Assembly: GCF_042678305.1 (NCBI RefSeq)
Contig: NZ_JBHUDT010000001.1
Length of the DNA: 64,000 nt
Strand: one strand, 5' to 3'
Source of the DNA: Gelatiniphilus marinus
GTDB lineage: Bacteria > Bacteroidota > Bacteroidia > Flavobacteriales > Flavobacteriaceae
Part shown: positions 43,468 to 53,190 of the stretch, one piece after another
How the letters are laid out: each line of letters starts with the position of its first letter
Numbering within the stretch: position 1 is the stretch's first letter
Position numbers and translations under genes: made by a program
Notes under the pieces: model-generated
What the model was told of the DNA's origin: nothing
Seen by the model: the letters and a program-made list of their open reading frames with translations, nothing else
The model's database searches: none

Positions 43468-44991
43468 TTGAGCCAATTAAAAAAAGGAGCTGTTTTAAAT
43501 TATGTAACCATAGTGCTAACAAACGTAATTGGTTTGTTAATGACGCCTTTTATACTTAACCATTTAGGCAAAGAGCAATATGGCATATACATTACTATTG
43601 GTGCCCTTGTAGGGACCATTTCCTTATTGGATTTTGGACTCAACAATACCGTAGTGCGTTTTGTAGCCAAATACAAAGCCCAAAAGGACAATATTGGACT
43701 TGAAAATTTTCTTGCCACCACCATGCTGCTCTACGCTGTAATATCTAGTATTGTGGTTATTTTTGGAGTGGTATTTTACGGCTATATAGATTCGTATTTT
43801 ACACAAATGACTCCTGATGAATTAGAAATAGCAAAGGTAATTTTTATATTATTAATCTTCAACCTAGCAATAGGCTTACCAGGTGGCTCATTTACAGGAA
43901 TATGCAATGGGCACGAAGCTTTTGTATTTCCTAAAACGGTAAATATTTTGCGTTATGTATTGCGTTCTTTAACTCTTGTAGTGGTTTTGTTATTTGGTGG
44001 TAAGGCTATTGCTCTTGTTATTGTAGAAACAGTTTTCAACATTATTGTTATTGCAATAACTGCGTATTATGTGTTTAAAAAATTACATGTTAAAATAAAA
44101 TTACACGAGCTTTCTATTAAATTCATTAAGCATATTTTTGGTTACTCAACCTGGATATTTGTATTTGCTTTAGTTAGCCTGTTTCAATGGAAATCCGGCC
44201 ATTGGGTTTTAGGGCGCATATCAACACCAGAGGTACTTACTATTTACGGTATTGGCATTGTTTTAGGTACCTATTACGGGGCGTTTTCCACAGCTATTTC
44301 AAGTGTGTTTTTACCACGAGCAACTCAAATGTCGGTTGGTAATGCTTCTGGAGAAGAATTAACCTCAATGATGATTAAAATAGGCAGACTCTCATTCATT
44401 ATTTTAATGTACATTTTGGTTGGATTTATATTTTTTGGAAAACAATTTGTCTTTTTGTGGGTTGGAAAAGAATTAGGAGAACAAGGCAGTTTCGAGTCTT
44501 GGTTAATTGCATTAATGATTATGATTGCCTATACCCTACCGTTAGTACAAGGGTTTGGAAACTCCATTTTAGAAGCAAAAAACAAACTATCGTTTAAGGC
44601 TATTTTATATTTATCTTTTATGATAGTTGGTACCATAATAGGCGCTATTTTAGCAAAACCCTATGGTGCAATTGGTATGATATCGGGCTCGATAATAGGG
44701 TGGCTAATTGTGCAGAACGTAATGAATTTTTATTACCACAACACCATCGGACTCAACATTATAAGGTTTTTTAAAGAATTATTAAACAAAACCGTACTCG
44801 TTGTTTTGGTTGTTGCCTGTGTTTGCTATTTTATAAACTTAATCCCGGGCTCTGGTTGGGGTAATTTTATAATAAAAGGAGTTAGCTATACAGCGGTTTA
44901 CGGTACATTGATTTTCTTTTTCGGAATGATAAATTTTGAAAAAGAGTTATTTAAAAACTCTTTTTCATCAATATTGAATAAAAGCAGATAA
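43468..44991 (+). CDS. wzx: Wzx-type oligosaccharide flippase
   Basis: A 507-residue integral membrane protein of the polysaccharide transporter (MATE/MVF-like) family. About 12-14 hydrophobic segments run through it, starting with VTIVLTNVIGLLMTPFIL and including the family-typical LGKEQYGIY turn near residue 35. The start is a TTG (43468): the next in-frame ATG would remove most of the first membrane helix and the SQLKKGAVLNY leader typical of the family. It flips undecaprenyl-linked repeat units to the periplasm for the EpsG/Wzy-like polymerase encoded downstream. Confidence 0.9.
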   Translation: MSQLKKGAVLNYVTIVLTNVIGLLMTPFILNHLGKEQYGIYITIGALVGTISLLDFGLNNTVVRFVAKYKAQKDNIGLENFLATTMLLYAVISSIVVIFGVVFYGYIDSYFTQMTPDELEIAKVIFILLIFNLAIGLPGGSFTGICNGHEAFVFPKTVNILRYVLRSLTLVVVLLFGGKAIALVIVETVFNIIVIAITAYYVFKKLHVKIKLHELSIKFIKHIFGYSTWIFVFALVSLFQWKSGHWVLGRISTPEVLTIYGIGIVLGTYYGAFSTAISSVFLPRATQMSVGNASGEELTSMMIKIGRLSFIILMYILVGFIFFGKQFVFLWVGKELGEQGSFESWLIALMIMIAYTLPLVQGFGNSILEAKNKLSFKAILYLSFMIVGTIIGAILAKPYGAIGMISGSIIGWLIVQNVMNFYYHNTIGLNIIRFFKELLNKTVLVVLVVACVCYFINLIPGSGWGNFIIKGVSYTAVYGTLIFFFGMINFEKELFKNSFSSILNKSR

Positions 44992-44999
44992 ATTTAATT

Positions 45000-46280
45000 A
45001 TGAAGGGTATTAAATTAAAGGCAATAAACTTTGAAGATTCCGGCAAAAAAATATGCTACGATTATAGCATTGACAGGCCATACTCGAAATACTTCAATTT
45101 GGATAATCCCTATTACTCCAAATACGATGTCGATGTAAGTCAAACACCAAAAAGTATAGCAATAATCCCGCTCTTATCAAACATAATGCCTATCTCTTGG
45201 TTTGTTGGGTTTGATGTTTATATAGATGAATTAGACGAAACATTTTATAATTCCCTTAAAGAATTAAGATCTCAATTTGAAAAGCATCACCCAGAGATTA
45301 CGCACAAAGGAAAACTAATATTTAAAAAACTTGTTAATAACACACTTACTGGCACTAACGCGTTACTATTGTTTAGTGGCGGGTTAGATTCCTTTGAATC
45401 TTTAACAAGAAATTATGAAAAGCAGCCTTATTTGATTTCCATTCATGGCGCCGATGTAGAAATTAGCGATACTAAAAGATGGAATCAATTTAAAAAACTC
45501 AATGAAGAAGAAAATATTATTGATAACTCAAAGCTATCATACATAGAATCCAACCTTCGAGATTTTTATACCTACAAAGTAGATTTGTTGATAAACAGTA
45601 CAAGTTGGTGGGGCGAAATACAACACGGTATGGCACTTTTGGGGGTACTTGCACCCATGTCGTATAAATTAAAAGCCAACCAAATTTTTATTGCATCATC
45701 AAATACCAACGAAATAGATTTTGGATGGGGTTCTCGCCCTGAAATTGATGAAAACATGGTATGGGCAAATGTAAAAATTGTGCACGATGGATACCATCTA
45801 AGACGTACTGGTAAAATTGAAAATGTCATTGATTTTTCCAAAAAACATAATGAAAATTTATTTCTAAGAGTATGTTATTCTGAATTGCGCAATGGTGCCA
45901 ACTGCAATACCTGCCCAAAATGTTTGCGTACTATGCTTGGTATAATTTTAGCTGGAGACGACCCTTCAAAATACGGGCTTCAAATTCCAAATAACTTTTA
46001 CCAACGCATTCTATCAATCTTTAGCAAAAAAACAAAAATGAGTAAAGGCCTTGAATACGAATGGTGGTGTTTACAAGAAAAAGCAAAAGACACTAAGCAT
46101 GTTTTTGTAATTCAGGATAAAGAAAAAGAAACTGCCTTTTTAAATAAATTTAAAAATCTAAATCTAAAACAAATAATTAATACAGAATCAGACAAAGTGA
46201 GCAAATTAAATAGACTTAAATTTGCCTTGAGAAACAAATATTCAACTTTATATAATATCTACTTAAAAGCAAGACGTTAA
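45000..46280 (+). CDS. PP-loop (QueC/ExsB-like) ATP-pyrophosphatase family protein of the polysaccharide locus
   Basis: A 426-residue protein. The PP-loop SGGLDS is at residues 126-131 within LLLFSGGLDSFESL. A QueC-like metal-binding cysteine set follows at Cys292, Cys302, Cys305 and Cys308 (C-x9-C-x2-C-x2-C, reading CNTCPKCLRTM). An N-terminal beta-rich part (about 1-115) precedes the ATP-binding fold and a lysine-rich tail ends it. PP-loop enzymes adenylate a carbonyl or carboxylate and replace it with N or S. Its place 8 bp after wzx and 22 bp before a pyruvyl transferase suggests it modifies a sugar or another precursor. The true substrate is unknown. Confidence 0.75.
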   Translation: MKGIKLKAINFEDSGKKICYDYSIDRPYSKYFNLDNPYYSKYDVDVSQTPKSIAIIPLLSNIMPISWFVGFDVYIDELDETFYNSLKELRSQFEKHHPEITHKGKLIFKKLVNNTLTGTNALLLFSGGLDSFESLTRNYEKQPYLISIHGADVEISDTKRWNQFKKLNEEENIIDNSKLSYIESNLRDFYTYKVDLLINSTSWWGEIQHGMALLGVLAPMSYKLKANQIFIASSNTNEIDFGWGSRPEIDENMVWANVKIVHDGYHLRRTGKIENVIDFSKKHNENLFLRVCYSELRNGANCNTCPKCLRTMLGIILAGDDPSKYGLQIPNNFYQRILSIFSKKTKMSKGLEYEWWCLQEKAKDTKHVFVIQDKEKETAFLNKFKNLNLKQIINTESDKVSKLNRLKFALRNKYSTLYNIYLKARR

Positions 46281-46302
46281 CTAAAAAAACAAGTAAAAAA
46301 AA

Positions 46303-47268
46303 ATGAAATACGGACTATTAACATATCAAGAAGCTAAAGAAAAATATAATGTCGGCGATTATGTACAAAGCTTAGCCGCAAAACAATTTTTACCCACTGT
46401 TAACGAGCTTATAAACAGAGAAAAAATGGGCGATTATAAAAAAGGCGATACAAAATTGATTATGAATGGTTGGTTTACCCACAACATAATGCATTGGGTG
46501 CCAAGCGAAGATATTATCCCGCTATTTGTTTCATTCCACATGAATAATACTGCTGCACCATTCATGCTAAGCGAAAAAGGAATTAATTATCTTAAAAAAC
46601 ACCAGCCCATTGGTTGTCGAGATAAATATACTGTACAAATACTTCAAGAAAAAGGTATAGACGCTTACTTTACAGGCTGCTTAACATTAACCCTAGACAA
46701 CTATAAAGTGGATGATGCTGAGCGTGGAGACGAGATTTATATAGTAGATCCGTTTTACAATTACCCTACAAAAGAAAAAGTAACCTTAACCCCAAAACAC
46801 CTTATTAAAGGCGTTGCTAGTGGCGACATTTTTAAATTGGGCAAAATAAACAACCAACTTAAAAAAATTGTTGATAAAGAGCTTTTGGAAAGCGCCAACT
46901 ACATAACCCAAATACTACCCCCGGGCAAGCAAACCGAAGAAGAAAAATTTGAATATGCAGAAGAATGTCTAAAAAAATACGCCAAAGCCAAATTAGTAAT
47001 AACATCCAGAATTCATTGTGCCTTACCTTGTTTGGCCATGGGTACACCGGTAATATTTTTAAATAGCTTTAATACATTTGTAGACACCTGTAGGTTTGAT
47101 GGTATTATTGAGCTCTTTAACAGAATCGATATAGACGATAAAGGCAATTGGAAGGCTAATTTTAACCTGGAAGGAAAAATTAATAAAAATACCAGCGTTA
47201 CAAATTTAGGCTTGCACCATAAACTTGCCGACCCCTTAAAAGAAAAATGCAGATCTTTTGTAAAATAG
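46303..47268 (+). CDS. Polysaccharide pyruvyl transferase family protein
   Basis: A 321-residue protein of the CsaB/WcaK-type pyruvyl transferase family. The N-terminal GLLTYQEAKEKYNVGDYVQS fits the family's first Rossmann half. PIGCRDKYTVQILQEKGIDA and LTLTL follow in the middle. The nucleotide-binding C-terminal half has VITSRIHCALPCLAMGTPVI, a strongly conserved SR-H motif. Such enzymes add ketal-linked pyruvate from phosphoenolpyruvate to sugars, creating extra negative charge. It lies in the same operon as the PP-loop gene. The acceptor sugar is unknown. Confidence 0.86.
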   Translation: MKYGLLTYQEAKEKYNVGDYVQSLAAKQFLPTVNELINREKMGDYKKGDTKLIMNGWFTHNIMHWVPSEDIIPLFVSFHMNNTAAPFMLSEKGINYLKKHQPIGCRDKYTVQILQEKGIDAYFTGCLTLTLDNYKVDDAERGDEIYIVDPFYNYPTKEKVTLTPKHLIKGVASGDIFKLGKINNQLKKIVDKELLESANYITQILPPGKQTEEEKFEYAEECLKKYAKAKLVITSRIHCALPCLAMGTPVIFLNSFNTFVDTCRFDGIIELFNRIDIDDKGNWKANFNLEGKINKNTSVTNLGLHHKLADPLKEKCRSFVK

Positions 47269-47283
47269 ATTATTTTAACGATT

Positions 47284-48381
47284 ATGAAACTACTGTACAT
47301 AACTAATCAAATCTCAGGAGCCGCTGGTCTAGAAAGAGTACTCTCTATCAAAGCCAGTTATCTGGCAGATAATTTAGATTACGAAGTACACATACTAACG
47401 CTAAACCAAAAAAACAAGCCCTTATTCTATAATTTTAGCGACAAACTCATTTACCACGATATACCAATCGAAGGGAATACTCTTGCTTACTTTTTTAAGT
47501 ATATAAAAGGTATAAAAAATACCATAAAAAAAGTAAACCCCGATGTAATATCGGTGTGTGACGACGGGTTAAAAGGTTTTTTTGTTCCTTTTTTTACAAA
47601 AAAAACCTGTCCCATGATTTACGAAAGACATGTTTCCATAAGTGTAGAGCAAAAACAGGACAAAACCAGTTTTTTTTCATCATTAGCAAATAAATTAAAG
47701 CACAAGCTCATGCTATTTGCTGCAAAAAAATACGACGCCTTTGTGGTGCTTACCAACGGAAACCTTAAAGAATGGGATTTAAATAACTTAATGGTTATCT
47801 CAAACCCATTGCCGTTTTCATCAGAAAAAAAATCTGATCTAAACAGCAAAACAGTATTGGCAGTAGGCAGGCAATCGTACCAAAAAGGATATGATAGATT
47901 GTTGAAAAGTTGGCAAATAGTAAATAAAAAACACCCGGATTGGAAATTGGACATTTACGGTAAATTTGATGAGCAACTCCATTTAAGGGAAAACTCCCAA
48001 ACATTGGGTATATCAAAAAGTGTAACTTTTTATAAGCCGGTAAAAAACATAGAAGACAAATACAAAGAGGCCTCTATATACGTTATGCCCTCGCGCTTTG
48101 AAGGTTTTGGGATGGTATTAATTGAAGCCATGTCTTATGGCCTGCCCTGTGTTTCGTTTAACTGCCCCTACGGTCCTTCAGATATAATATCGCAGTACAA
48201 AGATGGTATTTTAGTAGAAAACGGTGATATTGATGAGTTTGCAAAATCTATTTCGCAATTAATAGAAAACGAGAGTTTAAGGCGAGAACTAGGAAAAAAT
48301 GCCCAGGTAAAAGCAACACATTATTTACCAGAAAAAATAATGGCTAAGTGGGATGGTCTTTTTAAAAGTTTAATACAATGA
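47284..48381 (+). CDS. Glycosyltransferase family 4
   Basis: A 365-residue GT-B glycosyltransferase. The N-terminal LYITNQISGAAGLERVLS shows the acceptor-side loop. The donor-binding domain begins near VLAVGRQSYQKGYDRLL and includes the E-x7-E element PSRFEGFGMVLIEAMSYG, the signature of retaining GT4 enzymes. No membrane span is seen, so it is a peripheral cytoplasmic enzyme acting on lipid-linked intermediates. Donor and linkage are not predictable. Its 3' end overlaps the next GT4 gene by 4 bp. Confidence 0.92.
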   Translation: MKLLYITNQISGAAGLERVLSIKASYLADNLDYEVHILTLNQKNKPLFYNFSDKLIYHDIPIEGNTLAYFFKYIKGIKNTIKKVNPDVISVCDDGLKGFFVPFFTKKTCPMIYERHVSISVEQKQDKTSFFSSLANKLKHKLMLFAAKKYDAFVVLTNGNLKEWDLNNLMVISNPLPFSSEKKSDLNSKTVLAVGRQSYQKGYDRLLKSWQIVNKKHPDWKLDIYGKFDEQLHLRENSQTLGISKSVTFYKPVKNIEDKYKEASIYVMPSRFEGFGMVLIEAMSYGLPCVSFNCPYGPSDIISQYKDGILVENGDIDEFAKSISQLIENESLRRELGKNAQVKATHYLPEKIMAKWDGLFKSLIQ

Positions 48382-49589
48382 AAACTATTATTTTAATAAT
48401 GCCCTATGGTAGTGTTGGCGGAATGGAGCGTTTAGCGCTAACATTTTACAACCATTACCAATTAAAAGGATATCGTGTTAAGGCCATCAAATTAATCAAG
48501 CTAAAATCCGATATCATCAACTTTAACAACGACGAGTATTATTTAAGCGATAAAGATTTTTCAGAATTAAACCCAATAAAAAGAATTTTATTTTATTTAC
48601 TCGCGCCTTTTAAAATAAGAAAAATCATTAAAAAAGAACAAGCAACAGATTCTATATCATTTGGCGATATGGCCAATATTTTTAGTGCGCTAACCTTTAC
48701 CAAAGAAAACAAAATAAGCAGCATACATGCGCTTAAAAGTGTCGAGCTAAACGATAAAAACAGCTTTAATACATTAATTAAATTTAGCTATAAAAAACTT
48801 TATGGTGCGTTTAACAAAGTGGTATGTATAAGTAACGACATAAAACGCGATTTAATTGAGAATTGCGGGTTTAAATTTCCTGAAAAAATGGAGGTAATCT
48901 ACAATCCGCACAATGCAAAAAGATTGGTTGAACTCTCTGAAGAACCTATTGATAACAAGCAGGAAATACAATTATTCTTTAAAAAAACAATATTGTTTAT
49001 TGGAAGGCTCTCTGTGCAAAAATCGCCTTGGCACTTAATAAACGCTTTTAATCTGCTACAAGAAAAAGGCATTGATGCTAATTTAATTTTTATTGGCGAT
49101 GGCAATTCAAGCATTACCAACCACATAAAATCTTTAGCTTCAAACTATGGCATATTAGACAGCATACATTTTCTGGGGCGAAAGAACAACCCTTTTAAAT
49201 ACTTACAGCGCGCCAATGTTCTTGCGCTTTCGTCTCATTACGAAGGCACACCAAATGTAATTGTAGAATCTATAGCAGTTGGCACTCCGGTTGTTTCGTC
49301 ATACTGTACAGATGGTATTATTGAATTGATGAGCCTAAATGCACACCATGTAAAAAACGAAAATTTACATGTAGAAGCAGGCATAATTACACCCAACCTT
49401 TACAAGGGCAATTTAGGAATTCCTAAAACAAACCATGTGTTACCAGAAGAGCAGAAGTTTGCAGATGCCTTAAAATACGCTTTACAATCGCCCGAACTAA
49501 AAAACAATTTATTAAAAAACAGAAACCAATTGCTTAGCAAATTTGATGTAAAAATTGTTTCAGAAAAATATTTAACACCAAATAAATAA
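48378..49589 (+). CDS. Glycosyltransferase family 4
   Basis: A 403-residue GT-B enzyme. It opens with ILIMPYGSVGGMERLALTF, has the donor-domain strand ILFIGRLSVQKSPWHLINAF, and the E-x7-E element SSHYEGTPNVIVESIAVGTP. The N-acetylgalactosaminyl/galactosyl-transferase-like NPH segment (YNPHN) is also visible. It overlaps the previous gene by 4 bp and precedes the polymerase gene by 7 bp, so the set is one operon. Sugar specificity is unknown. Confidence 0.92.
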   Translation: MKTIILIMPYGSVGGMERLALTFYNHYQLKGYRVKAIKLIKLKSDIINFNNDEYYLSDKDFSELNPIKRILFYLLAPFKIRKIIKKEQATDSISFGDMANIFSALTFTKENKISSIHALKSVELNDKNSFNTLIKFSYKKLYGAFNKVVCISNDIKRDLIENCGFKFPEKMEVIYNPHNAKRLVELSEEPIDNKQEIQLFFKKTILFIGRLSVQKSPWHLINAFNLLQEKGIDANLIFIGDGNSSITNHIKSLASNYGILDSIHFLGRKNNPFKYLQRANVLALSSHYEGTPNVIVESIAVGTPVVSSYCTDGIIELMSLNAHHVKNENLHVEAGIITPNLYKGNLGIPKTNHVLPEEQKFADALKYALQSPELKNNLLKNRNQLLSKFDVKIVSEKYLTPNK

Positions 49590-49596
49590 TTAGGGC

Positions 49597-50697
49597 ATGA
49601 TAGAACTTATACCTTTAGAATACTATTACAGAGTTTTTTTATATAGTGCCTTTGGTATAGCATTAATTACATTGTTCCATACTTTTTTACTGCAATTAAA
49701 TGAGCAAAAAAACATAAGGTATATTAACTTTATGGGGCACTTTATATTGATTTCTTTAACATTGTACATGGGACTTCGCCCCATTAGCGGTAAGTATTTT
49801 GTAGATATGGCTACCTATGCCAGAATTTACGAAAGCTATGCCATGGGTGGCGAAATTACAATTAAAGACGATTTGTTTTTTCATCAATTAATGAAAACCT
49901 GTTCGTATTTTATATCGACCACAGGTTTTTTCCTGTTATGCGCCATTATATATATTGTGCCTTTGTTTATAGCCTCTAAACGGTTTTTCTCAAAATATTG
50001 GTTTTATGCCTTTTTTATGTTTGTGGTATCGTTTTCGTTTTGGACCTACGGCGTTAATGGCATAAGAAACGGCATGGCAACTTCGCTATTTATTTTGGCC
50101 ATTTCCTATCGCAACAAAAAAGCCATACTAATAGCCTTATTGGTGCTTTCTTGCCTGTTTCATAAAACCATGCTCTTACCAACACTAGGGTATGTTTTTA
50201 CCCTTTTTGTTAACAACTCCAAATGGTATTTTTATGCTTGGTTACTGGCTATCCCATTATCGTTAGCACTTGGTAGTTTTTGGGAAAATTTATTTGCCCA
50301 ACTGGGGTTTGCAGACGATAGGTTAAGTGGTTATTTAACAGGAGATAGACACGAAGCTTTTGCAAATACCAGTTTTAGGTTCGACTTCCTGTTTTACAGC
50401 TCGTTTGCAGTAGTTAGCGGCGCATACTTTATTTTTAAAAAGAAATACAAAGACCCCTTATTTATACAACTGTTTAATATATATTTAACGGCCAATGCAT
50501 TCTGGATATTGGTTATTAGGGCAAACTTCTCAAACAGATTTGCTTACCTGTCTTGGTTTTTAATGCCGCTTGTTATTATATATCCCTTTATAACAGAACG
50601 CTTCTTTAAAAACCAGCACACCGTAATAGGTAAAGTGCTTTTGTTTTATTTTATGTTCACTTATTTTATGTTTATTTATTACGAATATATACAATGA
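49597..50697 (+). CDS. EpsG-family / Wzy-like polysaccharide polymerase
   Basis: A 366-residue membrane protein with about ten hydrophobic segments. The conserved EpsG-like features are the early GLRPISGKYFVDMATYARIY region, where R and D residues face the periplasm, and the GVNGIRNGMATSLFILAISYRNKK helix pair, followed by SCLFHKTMLLP. These place it with EpsG/Wzy polymerases that join repeat units in the periplasm. It is the only polymerase candidate in the window and sits in the operon with wzx. The next gene overlaps its end by 4 bp. Confidence 0.88.
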   Translation: MIELIPLEYYYRVFLYSAFGIALITLFHTFLLQLNEQKNIRYINFMGHFILISLTLYMGLRPISGKYFVDMATYARIYESYAMGGEITIKDDLFFHQLMKTCSYFISTTGFFLLCAIIYIVPLFIASKRFFSKYWFYAFFMFVVSFSFWTYGVNGIRNGMATSLFILAISYRNKKAILIALLVLSCLFHKTMLLPTLGYVFTLFVNNSKWYFYAWLLAIPLSLALGSFWENLFAQLGFADDRLSGYLTGDRHEAFANTSFRFDFLFYSSFAVVSGAYFIFKKKYKDPLFIQLFNIYLTANAFWILVIRANFSNRFAYLSWFLMPLVIIYPFITERFFKNQHTVIGKVLLFYFMFTYFMFIYYEYIQ

Positions 50698-51680
50698 TTA
50701 AACTAAGCATAATAATACCCATGTACAATGTGGAGCAATACTTAAAAAAATGTGTGGCTTCTACTTTTAACCAAGGCTTAAGCGAAAGCGAATTTGAAGT
50801 TATTATGATTAACGACGAGTCGCCCGATAATAGCTATGCTTTGGCCAATAAAATAGCAAAACAGCATAACAACATTAAAGTTATATCGCAAAAAAACAAA
50901 GGCTTAGGCGGTGCCAGAAACACAGGAATACAACATGCCAAAGGCCAGTATCTGTTATTTTTAGATGCAGACGATTACCTTTTGCCCAACGCATTTAAAA
51001 ATATAACCGATCTAGCAATTAACAATACTTTAGATGTTTTAGAGTTTGGAAGCCAAGGCGTACTACCCAATGGCAAAATTACCTATACGGTTGCCATGCA
51101 CAGCAAGGGTGAAATTTATAGCGGCGTAGAATATTTTAATAGGTTTAAGTATATGAATTCTGCCTGCAACAAATTGTATAACCGTAAGCTGCTTATTGAA
51201 AATGAAAACCTATTTTTAGAAAAAATATATATTGAAGATTTTGAGTTTAACACCCGGGTATTTTATTACTCTAAAAAAGTTATGGCCATAGATACAATTG
51301 GTGCACATTATTTGCAATCGCCAGATTCCATTACAAGAAATACTAGCGAGCAAAAGAAAGAAAAAATGCTTCAGGATTTAATACAGGTTTTAAAAATAAC
51401 AAAAGCTTTTAGCCAAAAAAAAGAACAAAATCAACAAAACAAAAACTATTTTAATTACCGATTATGCTTTATTAACGTTACTATATTTTATCAACTATTA
51501 AAAAATAAAAAAAGTTACAAAGCCTTTATTAACCTAAAAGAACAATTAAAAAAAGAAAACCTTTTTCATGTAAAACATCCTTTATCTGAACCCTCAAAAA
51601 ACCTGTTCAGAAAAACGTTTTTACATCACTTTTGGTTATTTAAAATAACACAGCCATTACAACATATTTTGTTTAAGTAA
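50694..51680 (+). CDS. Glycosyltransferase family 2
   Basis: A 328-residue GT-A enzyme. The nucleotide-binding start IIPMYNVEQYLKKCVAS, the acidic VIMINDESPDNS and the metal-binding DADDYLLPNAF (DxD type) are all present. GLGGARNTGIQHAKGQYLLF is the usual helix-strand before the DxD. The C-terminal ~100 residues are lysine-rich, perhaps a membrane-contact region. It is an inverting transferase by family. It shares a 4-bp overlap with the polymerase gene. Confidence 0.92.
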   Translation: MIKLSIIIPMYNVEQYLKKCVASTFNQGLSESEFEVIMINDESPDNSYALANKIAKQHNNIKVISQKNKGLGGARNTGIQHAKGQYLLFLDADDYLLPNAFKNITDLAINNTLDVLEFGSQGVLPNGKITYTVAMHSKGEIYSGVEYFNRFKYMNSACNKLYNRKLLIENENLFLEKIYIEDFEFNTRVFYYSKKVMAIDTIGAHYLQSPDSITRNTSEQKKEKMLQDLIQVLKITKAFSQKKEQNQQNKNYFNYRLCFINVTIFYQLLKNKKSYKAFINLKEQLKKENLFHVKHPLSEPSKNLFRKTFLHHFWLFKITQPLQHILFK

Positions 51681-51697
51681 GCACAACGCATTTAGTT

Positions 51698-52825
51698 ATG
51701 AAAAAGAATATTTGCTTTATAGTATCATCGCCATATACCTTCTATTTTCTGAAAACCCATTTTGAAAAACTTATAGAAGAATATAACATCTATCTTGTTG
51801 CCAATATAGACCACAAAACCAAGCATATATTAGATAATTTTGAGCATAACAGTTACCAAAACATATCTATAAACCGCAACATACACTTAATAAAAGACTT
51901 AAAGGCTATTTACAAGCTATACAAATACTTTAAAAAAAATAAATTTGATGCTATTCACTCTGTTACTCCCAAAGCTGGTTTAGTTACAGCCATTGCAGGT
52001 AAGCTGGCTGGCATAAATACCCGAATACATATTTTTACTGGTCAAGTTTGGGCTAATAAAACGGGCTTGTTTCGAGGCCTGTTAAAAACACTAGATAAAA
52101 TAATAGTGCGGTTTTCTACACACATATTGGTTGACGGAAACTCGCAAAAACAATTTTTAATAGCAGAAAAAGTACTCAAACAAAATACGGCCATAGTTTT
52201 GGGTGCTGGTTCTATCTCTGGGGTAGATTTAACCAAGTTCTCACCAAACCTTAAAACAAGACAGGACTTAAGAAAACAACTAAAACTACCCGAAGATATG
52301 GTTGTATATTTATTTCTGGGCAGGATAACCGAAGATAAGGGCGTTATTGAACTTGCAAAAGCATTTTCTAAACTTAAATCTAATTATAAAAATGTATATC
52401 TTATTTTGGTGGGTAATGATGAAGGCGCACTAGACAAAATGGACAATATTATAAAAGATAGAACCTATTTCGATTTTATGGGAACAACAGATAACCCAGA
52501 AATATACTACCAAGCCAGCGATGTGTTTTGCCTACCAAGTTACAGAGAGGGCTTTGGCATGAGTGCCATTGAAGCCTCGGCTTGCGGAATACCTGTTATT
52601 TGCAGCGATGCTTATGGGCTAACAGATACCATAGTAGATAACAAAACAGGATTGCGCCACAAGGTTAAAGATGTAGATGATTTATATTCTAAAATGCAAC
52701 AGTTGGCAGATAATAAAGGCCTTAGGGAAACCCTTGGAAAAAACGGTGTTGAATATATTTCCGATAATTTTTCATCAGATACCATTACTACAGAATGGAT
52801 TAAGTTTTATAAAAAACATGTTTAA
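51698..52825 (+). CDS. Glycosyltransferase family 4
   Basis: A 375-residue GT-B enzyme resembling the WbpJ/PglA/CapM group. The N-terminal CFIVSSPYTFYFLKTHFEKL and SVTPKAGLVTAIAGKLAG, the aromatic IFTGQVWANKTGLFRG loop, the donor-side LFLGRITEDKGVIELAKAF and the E-x7-E element PSYREGFGMSAIEASACG are visible. In related loci such enzymes add the second sugar to the bacillosamine-like first sugar. That would fit the dehydratase/aminotransferase pair, but this is inference. It is the last gene of the rightward operon. Confidence 0.92.
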   Translation: MKKNICFIVSSPYTFYFLKTHFEKLIEEYNIYLVANIDHKTKHILDNFEHNSYQNISINRNIHLIKDLKAIYKLYKYFKKNKFDAIHSVTPKAGLVTAIAGKLAGINTRIHIFTGQVWANKTGLFRGLLKTLDKIIVRFSTHILVDGNSQKQFLIAEKVLKQNTAIVLGAGSISGVDLTKFSPNLKTRQDLRKQLKLPEDMVVYLFLGRITEDKGVIELAKAFSKLKSNYKNVYLILVGNDEGALDKMDNIIKDRTYFDFMGTTDNPEIYYQASDVFCLPSYREGFGMSAIEASACGIPVICSDAYGLTDTIVDNKTGLRHKVKDVDDLYSKMQQLADNKGLRETLGKNGVEYISDNFSSDTITTEWIKFYKKHV

Positions 52826-53190
52826 CACTAATTTAGTGATGTAAAGCTACACAAAAAACGAAGTTGCTTTTTTTGTACAAAACGTTACTATTAGTTTGTA
52901 TAACTGAAGCTACGGACATTGTAATTAAATAAATAAAGCAGAACTTATACCAAATTAACCCTGTAATGCCGCATATAATTCGTTTCTTTTTTGCTTATAT
53001 TTTGGTATAAAATAAAACCATAACTAAGGCTATGCTTTGATTTTAGTTCACGCTTCTTTTATTGCAAAATAAGGAGTTCTTGAATCTGCGATTTCTATCT
53101 CATTTTGAACAAAAAATAATTCAAATTAACAATACGACATTTCAAAATTAAATTGGAATTAAACACGTTTTAAATGCGTACTTGCATAAT

